Part shown: in pieces, positions 45,837 to 52,550 of the stretch
Numbering within the stretch: position 1 is the first letter of the stretch
Layout of the letters: each line of letters opens with the position of its first letter
Assembly (NCBI GenBank): GCA_947387575.1
Contig: CANDOC010000014.1
Location: forward strand, 62,001-126,000
Direction: 5' to 3'
Length of the DNA stretch: 64,000 nucleotides
Origin: Spongorhabdus nitratireducens
GTDB lineage: Bacteria > Pseudomonadota > Gammaproteobacteria > Pseudomonadales > Endozoicomonadaceae
Made by a program: the position numbers and the translations under genes
The notes under the pieces: model-generated
Seen by the model: the letters and a program-made list of their open reading frames with translations, nothing else
What the model was told of the DNA's origin: nothing
Database searches by the model: none

Positions 45837-46721
45837 TTACTTGAGGGGAATTCCCATGCGGGAAGGAATCGATTCGATATTCCAGTGATCTACTGACCAT
45901 TGGAGCAGGGTTTCGACAGTCAGGTCGTAGACTGATTCGGGTACCGGTTGGCTCAAAGCCTGAAGAGCTCTTACAAGCAGAGGTAAAGGATTGTCCAGAG
46001 GCAGGGCGTCAGCATGGTTCTGTTTGCTGAGCTTACTGCCATTGTCATTCAGGATGACGGGCAGATGAGCATATGCAGGCTCTGAAAAATCTAATAGTTG
46101 TCTGAGGTATTGTTGGCGTGGCGTGGAGTCCAGCAAGTCACTGCCGCGAACAATATCAGTAATACCTTGCTCCGCATCGTCAATAACAACAGCGAGCTGG
46201 TAAGCAAATAAACCATCCTTTCGCAGCAGTATTGAATCGCCAATTTCATCAAGGGGAAATGCCTGCTTACCCTGAATTCTGTCGTCAAACGTTACAGTCC
46301 GGGTTGGCGTTTTCAGTCGCAGGGAATAAGGCTCTTGAGGGATCTCAGAGAGGTGCCGGCAAAAACCGGGATAACGCCCCTGGTAAGGCGTCAGCTTTTT
46401 CCTGCTGCAGGTGCAGGAATAGAGCAATTCTCTTTGTTTCAGTTCATCCAGTGCAGCCCTGTAAGCTTCACTGCGATTGCTCTGATACATCACCGGGCCA
46501 TCCCAGTGTAAGCCGTAGGCGTCCAGTGCCCTCAGAATCGTATCGGCTGCACCGGGCTGTTCTCGGGGCGGATCGATATCTTCCATCCGGACCAGCCATT
46601 GACCACCGGCAGCTCTGGCATCCAGATAACTGGCCAGCGCGGCAACAAGCGAGCCGAAATGAAGAGGTCCGGAGGGAGTAGGGGCAAAACGACCGGTATA
46701 GGAAGTATCCGGAGAGTTCAT
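45837..46721 (-). CDS. gluQ: Glutamyl-Q tRNA(Asp) synthetase
   Basis: A 294-residue truncated glutamyl-tRNA synthetase that attaches Glu to queuosine in tRNA-Asp. The HIGH-like site is SGPLHFGSL and the KMSKS-like site is SKLSKQNHAD; a zinc site reads CTCSRKKL with a later FCRHL. It follows dksA, an order known in many gammaproteobacteria. ATG at 46721 is chosen; a TTG at 46742 would extend it by 7 residues. Confidence 0.94.
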   Translation of the reverse strand: MNSPDTSYTGRFAPTPSGPLHFGSLVAALASYLDARAAGGQWLVRMEDIDPPREQPGAADTILRALDAYGLHWDGPVMYQSNRSEAYRAALDELKQRELLYSCTCSRKKLTPYQGRYPGFCRHLSEIPQEPYSLRLKTPTRTVTFDDRIQGKQAFPLDEIGDSILLRKDGLFAYQLAVVIDDAEQGITDIVRGSDLLDSTPRQQYLRQLLDFSEPAYAHLPVILNDNGSKLSKQNHADALPLDNPLPLLVRALQALSQPVPESVYDLTVETLLQWSVDHWNIESIPSRMGIPLK

Positions 46722-46745
46722 CAGGGGGGAAGGCGAGAACAAACC

Positions 46746-46761
46746 GGGCTCTTAAGAGCCC
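46746..46761 (-). terminator. Palindrome spanning the dksA stop codon
   Basis: A perfect 16-bp palindrome (GGGCTCTT and complement) contains the dksA stop. As a hairpin it lacks a T-run, so it would attenuate rather than end transcription into gluQ. Confidence 0.4.
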
Positions 46762-47195
46762 AGTTGTTTTTCCTTGATCTCGGCCAGCGTCTTGCAGTCA
46801 ATGCAAAGTGTGGCAGTCGGGCGTGCTTCCAGGCGGCGAATACCAATATCTACGCCACAGGAATCACAGAACCCGTAATCATCATCTTCGATACGCTGCA
46901 GGGTCTGCTCAATTTTCTTGATCAGCTTGCGTTCCCGGTCACGGGTACGCAGTTCCAGGCTGAACTCTTCTTCCTGGCTGGCACGGTCTGCCGGGTCCGG
47001 GAAATTGGCAGCTTCATCCTGCATATGGTTAACCGTACGGTCAACTTCTTCCATCAGCTCCTGCTTCCATGACTGCAGAATGGCAGTAAAGTGCGCCATC
47101 TGCTGGTCATTCATGTACTCCTCGCCTTCTTTTTCCATATAAGGCGTGTAGCTTCTGAGCAGGTTGCCAGATTCGGCTTTTTTCTGTGCTGACAT
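46752..47195 (-). CDS. dksA: RNA polymerase-binding factor DksA
   Basis: A 147-residue DksA. The coiled coil holds the conserved acidic tip (DPADRASQEEE near 70), and the four Cys of the zinc finger are in CDSCGVDIG and CIDC. It works with ppGpp on rRNA and biosynthesis promoters. ATG at 47195 (six bases after a GTG alternative) is preceded by GAGG. The gene order dksA then gluQ is standard. Confidence 0.96.
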   Translation of the reverse strand: MSAQKKAESGNLLRSYTPYMEKEGEEYMNDQQMAHFTAILQSWKQELMEEVDRTVNHMQDEAANFPDPADRASQEEEFSLELRTRDRERKLIKKIEQTLQRIEDDDYGFCDSCGVDIGIRRLEARPTATLCIDCKTLAEIKEKQLGS

Positions 47196-47413
47196 GGTCA
47201 CAGCCTCTTCAACCTAACCTTGTTTACGAGCATCCTTCGGGAGGCCTGCATTCCCTGTTAACCTGACATAATGCCATAACTGGAGATTCAGGGAAGCGCA
47301 GAGGCTACCAGAACACTTTCCGATGTGCCATACCCGAAACTTGACATGGATCGTCCGCTGGCGCAATAAGTGGCAACCAGTTTGTTCAAACGTGACTTTT
47401 TCGGGTTGTGGCG

Positions 47414-48124
47414 TCAAGGTTGGAGCTTGACCGGTAATTCCCGAGACAACTCCATACCTTGGGCAGACAGTTCAGACTGCCATGCTATCACTTCAACGCC
47501 GGCGCTGAAGACTTCCCTGAGCAGTTTGCCATATGCAGGATCAATATGATCGGCAGGGCTGACCTGAGAGATACCTGTATGCTGAACACAGAAAAGCAGT
47601 ACGGCTCTGCAGCCAGCCTGCTTCATCTTTAACAGCTCGAGCAGGTGCTTTTGCCCCCGGGTGCTGACAGCATCCGGGAAAAAGCCATGGCCTTCAGCTT
47701 CTTCCAGTGTGACACTTTTGACTTCGATATAGCAATCAGTCTTGTTGTCGTCTGAAAGCAGAAGATCAATCCGGCTGCTGTCGCCGTATTTCACTTCACG
47801 CCGCAACTGACCATAACCGCGGAGGGCGGGTATTGTACCTGCGGTTATCGCTTCTTCAACCAGTTTATTGGCCTGACCGGTATTTACACAGGCAGTAATT
47901 CCCTTTCGGGTTTCTACCAGTTCCCAAGTATGACGATATTTGCGTTTGGGATTACCTGAATCAGAAAACCAGATTCTGCTGCCCGGTTCACCACAATTCT
48001 TCATTGAACCGGTGTTTGGGCAATGAATCGTAAACTGCTGCCCGTCATCGGTTTCGATATCGGCCAGAAAGCGCTTATAACGCCGGATCAGACGACCGGA
48101 CTGCAAAGGCGGTTCAAATTTCAC
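47414..48124 (-). CDS. sfsA: SfsA family protein
   Basis: A 236-residue protein with SfsA marks: [18 protein letters not shown] near 35, ARVIW-like [27 protein letters not shown] and [13 protein letters not shown]. SfsA has a PD-(D/E)XK-like fold and binds DNA or stimulates sugar use; its role is not settled. Its start overlaps the Rieske gene by 4 bases. dksA is next downstream. Confidence 0.93.
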   Translation of the reverse strand: MKFEPPLQSGRLIRRYKRFLADIETDDGQQFTIHCPNTGSMKNCGEPGSRIWFSDSGNPKRKYRHTWELVETRKGITACVNTGQANKLVEEAITAGTIPALRGYGQLRREVKYGDSSRIDLLLSDDNKTDCYIEVKSVTLEEAEGHGFFPDAVSTRGQKHLLELLKMKQAGCRAVLLFCVQHTGISQVSPADHIDPAYGKLLREVFSAGVEVIAWQSELSAQGMELSRELPVKLQP

Positions 48125-48444
48125 TCGGATATCTCGGCGTAAAGAACACCATCTTTGACCTCAACCGGCACAGCTGTCAACGACTGGCCACTGCAGGGCC
48201 CCGCGATGCACTCTCCGGTTTCAATCAGGAACTCGGCGCCATGGTTGGCACACATAATCAGGCGTTGCTCCTTATCGAGAAATTCATCCGGCATCCATTC
48301 CAACGGCACACCGATATGGGGGCAGCTGTTGCGGTAGCCATAGAACTGCCCGTCCTTGTGAACGACCAGAATATTGTAGTTATCGTCACTGAAGCCTTTG
48401 GCTCCGGGATCCTGAATATCTGACGACTGACAGAGTTGAATCAC
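48121..48444 (-). CDS. Rieske-type [2Fe-2S] protein
   Basis: A 107-residue soluble protein with both Rieske motifs: Cys-x-His in SCPHIGVPL (near 41) and Cys-x2-His in CANHGAEFL (near 65). It resembles small ferredoxin or nitrite-reductase-like subunits of the same fold. The stop overlaps the start of sfsA (ATGA). No partner oxygenase is present, so the electron partner is unknown. Confidence 0.88.
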   Translation of the reverse strand: MIQLCQSSDIQDPGAKGFSDDNYNILVVHKDGQFYGYRNSCPHIGVPLEWMPDEFLDKEQRLIMCANHGAEFLIETGECIAGPCSGQSLTAVPVEVKDGVLYAEISE

Positions 48445-48957
48445 GATGTTGTTTTCTTTTTTCTGAGAGAAATGAAATGTTTAACAGATCGTCAGCCGGT
48501 TTGCACTTTATCAGGTGACTCAGGACAAGGTTACAGGGGGATGCAGCTTGCGCCGCCATATATTGCCCATTAAAATTGCTGCGCCCAATCCGGGCAGTCA
48601 TACAGGAAACAGTGCGTGAACGATACCGACCAACCTCCGAGTACACACTCGGGAAGCGAAATGACCCGCTAACGGTACCCGTGCACTTTCCTGCCGGGAC
48701 CTGTTCTTGAGTCCCGGGAAAATTCCTTTCTCGTTTGCTTCCCAGCATCACCACCGGCCTGATGCCAGTGGCTGATATTAAAATCCGTGCTGCGTGCCAG
48801 TTGCTGATAAACAGTAGATGACTGTTTTCAGCTTTCTGTTTTTGCTAGAGCCCATTACAGCTCCTGCAGGCTTACTGTTTTATTCGCAACCAGACAACAG
48901 AATAACAGTGTTGGCATCAGCTTTATTTTCGATCCCCGGCCGGTCGAGAGGTTCGCT
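48445..48957. other. 513-bp gene-free region between the divergent Rieske and mgtE genes
   Basis: I see no believable coding frame. The middle (48611-48717) holds the candidate structured RNA listed separately. The remainder contains inverted repeats but no recognised riboswitch. A minus-strand frame across 48386-48754 overlaps the Rieske gene and has no ribosome site. Confidence 0.6.
48611..48717. ncRNA. Candidate structured RNA leader, identity unknown
   Basis: Pairings: AGTGC 48611-48615 with GCACT 48683-48687; TACCG 48624-48628 with CGGTA 48673-48677; inside, CCGAGT 48637-48642 with ACTCGG 48647-48652 (ACAC loop) and AGCG 48655-48658 with CGCT 48667-48670. Then CCGGGAC 48694-48700 with GTCCCGG 48711-48717. 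This forms a closed junction plus a terminator-like stem. Either strand could be meant: leader to mgtE (+) or to the Rieske gene (-). Confidence 0.4.
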
Positions 48958-49812
48958 ATGGGAATCATGGATTTTGCTGGTGTTGAACAGCATACCAATG
49001 AACATCGTTGCTTTAATCTGCAGACTGCCGTTACCGGTCTGCACCAAATGTCCCGGGATGATCAGGTCCGGTTTCTGATTGATCTGCCCGTAGCTCAGGC
49101 GGTCGAGGTACTGGCAGAATTTCCGTTGAAACAAGTGCTGAAACTATTGGACCGGATGGAAGAGCTGGGTGAAGAAGTCTTGATGCGCCAGCTCAGCACA
49201 CGACTGGGACTGATCAGCAGTGAAGCGGAGCCTACAGGCCACTATCTGCAAAACAGTGTCATGACCCATGTACGTGAACGGGTTGGCTGGATTATCGGCC
49301 TGGCATTGATGGGAATAGTGTCCGGACTGATTATTTCCCACTATGAAGATGCATTGAGCAGCCTGGTATTGTTGGCCGTTTACATGCCGGTTGTTGCGGC
49401 AGCTGGTGGTAATACCGGCTCACAGGCTGCAACACTGGTTATCCGCGCGCTGGCAACTGATGAAATCAAAACCGGGAACTGGTTGCAGGTGATGTGGAAA
49501 GAGTTCCGGATTGCGCTGGTTATTGCTGCTGTGTTGTGTGCGGTGATTATCGCCCGGGTTGAATTATTCAGTGATGGCACAGTACTGCCGGCCGGGATTG
49601 AACTGGATCATATTGCAGTGGCTATCGGGATTGCGCTGGCTGTACAGGTGGTACTGTCGACAGTTGTTGGCGGGGTTTTACCTCTGCTGGCCAGAGCCTG
49701 TCATCTTGATCCGGCAGTACTGGTCAGCCCGGTGCTGGCGTCTGTTGTCGATATTTCCGGTATGCTGATTTACTTCTTTACTGTAACCCGGCTGTTGGGG
49801 ATTGGCGGATAA
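48958..49812 (+). CDS. MgtE-type divalent cation transporter lacking the CBS domains
   Basis: A 284-residue protein. A short N-terminal helical part (MSRDDQVRFLIDLPVAQAVEVL) resembles the MgtE N domain; the rest is the five-helix membrane domain with the conserved GGNTGSQAATLVIRALA (near 142) and the PLLARACHLDPAVLVSP loop. Full MgtE has about 450 residues with a pair of CBS domains that gate by cytosolic Mg. Those are absent here, so regulation must differ. The ATG is preceded by GAGAGG. Confidence 0.85.
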   Translation: MGIMDFAGVEQHTNEHRCFNLQTAVTGLHQMSRDDQVRFLIDLPVAQAVEVLAEFPLKQVLKLLDRMEELGEEVLMRQLSTRLGLISSEAEPTGHYLQNSVMTHVRERVGWIIGLALMGIVSGLIISHYEDALSSLVLLAVYMPVVAAAGGNTGSQAATLVIRALATDEIKTGNWLQVMWKEFRIALVIAAVLCAVIIARVELFSDGTVLPAGIELDHIAVAIGIALAVQVVLSTVVGGVLPLLARACHLDPAVLVSPVLASVVDISGMLIYFFTVTRLLGIGG

Positions 49813-49821
49813 ATGTGCTCT

Positions 49822-49871
49822 TAAAGACGAAAGCGATCAGTGTGCCACTGAACTACTTTCGTCTTTTTATT
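49822..49871. terminator. Bidirectional terminator between mgtE and the repeat-protein gene
   Basis: An 11-bp stem (AAAGACGAAAG with CTTTCGTCTTT) with an inner stem in the loop, followed by T-runs on both strands. Confidence 0.8.
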
Positions 49872-49917
49872 TCTACTTACTGCGCCAAGGTGAAGTAGTG
49901 CTTGATGAAGGTGGAGA

Positions 49918-51981
49918 TCAGAAGAGACTCTTGAAGAATTTCTTTGCCTTGTTTCCAAAATCCTTGAAGCCTTTATCAACTTTCTTGCCAAAGTCTTCAA
50001 AGCCTTTTTTGGCTTTTCTGCCAAAATCCTCAAAACCATTTTTGACTTTACTACCAAAGTCGTTGAATCCGTTCTTTATTTTTGAACCCACATCATCAAA
50101 GAACTTTTTGACGGGTTTGGCAATGGATACAACTTTTTGACCGACATCCTGGCCCCATGATTTGATTTTAGTACCAATCGATTGAAATCCAGTGGTTATT
50201 TTCTGGCCAGCAGTCTCGAACCCCTGCTTGATAGCAGAGCCGGCTGTCTGAAAGGCTGCCCGGGATTTGTCACCAAAGCTATTGAATGCTTGCCCAACCT
50301 TGGTGAATCCACCCCGGATTTTAGTACCCCATCTGTTGAACTCCTGGTTTACGGTTCCCCAACCCTTTTTTATTTCACTACCCCAGCGGTCAAATTCATT
50401 TTTTGTCGCTGTCAGGCCTTTATTGATCTCTCCCCCCCAGCGCTTGAACTCGTTACTGGCTGCATTCCAGCCTTGATGTATTGCTCCTCCCCAGCGGCTG
50501 AACTCTGTGGTGGCTTTGTTCCAGCCTTTATTTATTTCTCCGCCCCAACGTTTGAATTCGGCTCTTGTGGCATCGAGCCCGGTATTGATTTTTGCTCCCC
50601 AGCTTTTCACCTCATTACCAAAAGCTTGTACTCCCCGGGATGCATTCTGGGCAAAGCTGTCATATGTCTTTTGAATTTTCTGACCCCAGGCAGAGGCTTC
50701 TCTGGCAACCTGCTGCCCGGCCCCCTTCAGCCCGGATCTGATACTTTTGCCGACACCAATACCGAAGACTGTTGCCAATACGGGATTACTGGCGACTACA
50801 GCTTTGCCAATTCGGGCCAGAGCACTTTGGTTTGATGCTTCAACCTCTTTTGATCCGGTTGAAATGTTTTTACTGTCGTTATCAATATTCTTTTGGTTGT
50901 GGGCAAAGGACTCGTTCACTCTTCCCGAGTCTTCCCTGCTTCTGATAACCGGCTTGGTGACACGACGGTGGAAAACCTTCTGTCTGATTTCCCTGTGCTG
51001 AGATGAGACTTCCCGGTCAATTTTCTTCAGCTGTTCATTAATCGTGCTTAATGATTGCTTCACCTCCCGCTGAAGATCTGCAGTTTCCTGAGGAGACAGC
51101 TGCTTCTGTCCGATCGCTGCAATACTCTGGTTAATTTTTTCCAGCTGTTGCTGTACTTCCTTGCGACCCTGGGATAATTGCTGGCGAGTATTGTGGTCAA
51201 GCTGTTTAACAGCCTGTTGAGCGTTCTGCAGACCCTCTTTGATTTTATTCTGGGTGGCTGCAATATTCTCACCCATGGTTTTGGCGATATTTGCTGCATC
51301 ACGAGTGGCATGGTGCATCACTTCGGTTGAGAATTGAGTGACCCGGGCCTGCTCTGCACCCCACTTCTTCATTGCCAGGCCTGCAGCTTGAAACCCTTTT
51401 TGGATACTACTGCCAGCTGTTTGAAAGTCATGCTGTAGCTGTTTGCTTGCTGCTACAGTTGCTCCACGGGTAGCTTTACCACTGTTTACTGCTTCAGCGA
51501 ATGCTCCTGCCAGTCCTTTATTCATTTCATTGCCTGAGACCATCAGGCCGGCAACGGCTTTTTGTCCGGCCTCCTGCATCCCGGCCTGTAAAATATTGCC
51601 AGCATTTGCCATATCTTTCGCAGCACTGGAAAAAGCTGTGGTGAGACTGGAGCCAATCAAATCACCAGTGCGACCGATATGGTCTCCAATCCGGTGTAAA
51701 CCGCCTTCAACCTGGGCGACAATTGGTGAGCTTACCGCCTGAATACTTGAAGCAGTAGCTGTGCTGGCGGCGTTGGCTGTAGCAGTCGAGGCGCCTTTCA
51801 GGGCTTTTGATAACTGTGCGGAGAGGTCGGGAAGATTAAAAGAGGATATCCTGCCAAGGCTGCGACTGAAGCCGCCAATATTTTGACGCAGGCCGGTAAA
51901 CTGTTCAGTGGATTGAGGGCCCTGTGTCTGATCGACACCACCGACACCGGTAATTCCCTGAGTATTTGGCCTGATTTCCAT
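49918..51981 (-). CDS. Amphipathic repeat protein A, unknown function (six 18-residue and five 11-residue repeats)
   Basis: A 687-residue protein with no signal peptide. Residues 1-65 (MEIRPNTQGITGVGGVDQTQG onward) are nearly the same as in protein B. A helical, Gln-rich coiled-coil region follows (about 210-330), then six 18-residue repeats with Trp at a fixed place (WGxxINxGWxxxxxEFxR), then several 11-residue units and five clear 11-mers at the end (FGxKxKxGFxD, closing in KKFFKSLF). Periods of 18 and 11 are close to 5 and 3 helical turns, which predicts long amphipathic helices. I recognise no family. The same promoter block as gene B lies upstream. Confidence 0.82.
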   Translation of the reverse strand: MEIRPNTQGITGVGGVDQTQGPQSTEQFTGLRQNIGGFSRSLGRISSFNLPDLSAQLSKALKGASTATANAASTATASSIQAVSSPIVAQVEGGLHRIGDHIGRTGDLIGSSLTTAFSSAAKDMANAGNILQAGMQEAGQKAVAGLMVSGNEMNKGLAGAFAEAVNSGKATRGATVAASKQLQHDFQTAGSSIQKGFQAAGLAMKKWGAEQARVTQFSTEVMHHATRDAANIAKTMGENIAATQNKIKEGLQNAQQAVKQLDHNTRQQLSQGRKEVQQQLEKINQSIAAIGQKQLSPQETADLQREVKQSLSTINEQLKKIDREVSSQHREIRQKVFHRRVTKPVIRSREDSGRVNESFAHNQKNIDNDSKNISTGSKEVEASNQSALARIGKAVVASNPVLATVFGIGVGKSIRSGLKGAGQQVAREASAWGQKIQKTYDSFAQNASRGVQAFGNEVKSWGAKINTGLDATRAEFKRWGGEINKGWNKATTEFSRWGGAIHQGWNAASNEFKRWGGEINKGLTATKNEFDRWGSEIKKGWGTVNQEFNRWGTKIRGGFTKVGQAFNSFGDKSRAAFQTAGSAIKQGFETAGQKITTGFQSIGTKIKSWGQDVGQKVVSIAKPVKKFFDDVGSKIKNGFNDFGSKVKNGFEDFGRKAKKGFEDFGKKVDKGFKDFGNKAKKFFKSLF
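49927..50091 (-). repeat. Five 33-bp (11-residue) tandem repeats
   Basis: The coding end of protein A consists of five 11-residue units with consensus (V/F)GxKxKxGFxD. The 11-residue period matches three helical turns, as in lipid-binding 11-mer proteins. The units are diverged at DNA level. Confidence 0.75.
50278..50601 (-). repeat. Six 54-bp (18-residue) tandem repeats in protein A
   Basis: The Trp codon (CCA on the plus strand) occurs at 50329, 50383, 50437, 50491, 50545 and 50599, exactly 54 bases apart, with conserved Gly, Ile, Gly, Glu and Phe positions in each unit. Confidence 0.9.
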
Positions 51982-52045
51982 ATCATTCCGACCGGCAATA
52001 TGTCCGGGCTAACCCTTTCTGATCATTAATTATTCAGTTTAGCGC
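51982..52045 (-). promoter_or_regulatory. Conserved 64-bp upstream block of repeat protein A
   Basis: This block matches 54728-54791 in length and in most bases: 20 identical bases next to the ATG, a more variable 18, then 26 identical (TGATCATTAATTATTCAGTT onward). A plausible -10 (CATATT) and a weak TGATCA -35 are 17 bases apart. Confidence 0.6.
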
Positions 52046-52088
52046 GTATGATAAATTTGAGAGCGACCCGGTATTCTCCCTATACCTG

Positions 52089-52550
52089 CTAAAGACGAAG
52101 GCGGCCTGACTGACCCTTGGGCAACTTTCGCCTTTTCTTTGCCTCAGCTGCCCGGGGGTAAAGTGTTTGATACAGCTTCTGGAAGCTATCCAGATAGGCT
52201 CTGGTTTTGTCTGCAGCTTCAGGAAATTGCTGCTCAAACAACTGCTCCAGAGTCGGCTCTTTGGCTCCGTTCTGTTCCAGTTGAGTGATAGCTTTGTCGA
52301 ATGACTCAAGCAACTCTGATTCATCCGGCATCACCGTTTTCAATTCGGCATGACTGGAGTTTGTCTTTGCCAGCAGCCCCAGTACAGCGTTGCTTTCAAC
52401 ACCGGGTTCCAGCTTTACTCCAATAGAGCGGGATGTTGTCACCTGCTCTCCAGCACCAAAGAGAGCAGCAAGCTGATTCACTTCACGAATATGCTGCTCC
52501 AGCTGCTTTTTAACTTCAGGGTCGAGTTTGAATTTTACTGATTCATCCAT
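52089..52550 (-). CDS. Small helical protein encoded between the two repeat proteins
   Basis: A 153-residue protein, acidic and rich in Leu, Glu and Gln for most of its length (HIREVNQLAALFG, LDSFQKLYQTLYP) and strongly basic at the end (KKRRKLPKGQSG). The ATG overlaps the stop of protein B by one base (TAATG), so translation is coupled. It has no signal peptide and no family I know. A partner or chaperone for the repeat proteins is the simplest idea, not shown. Confidence 0.72.
   Translation of the reverse strand: MDESVKFKLDPEVKKQLEQHIREVNQLAALFGAGEQVTTSRSIGVKLEPGVESNAVLGLLAKTNSSHAELKTVMPDESELLESFDKAITQLEQNGAKEPTLEQLFEQQFPEAADKTRAYLDSFQKLYQTLYPRAAEAKKRRKLPKGQSGRLRL

Noticed and set aside
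47214-47417. 67-residue frame between dksA and sfsA
   Set aside because: No ribosome site and no family; this gap probably holds the dksA promoter.
48386-48754. 122-residue frame overlapping the Rieske gene
   Set aside because: Wrong-frame overlap with a real gene, and it runs through the candidate RNA.
48445-48957. M-box or yybP-ykoY riboswitch before mgtE
   Set aside because: The conserved core sequences that I know for these are missing.
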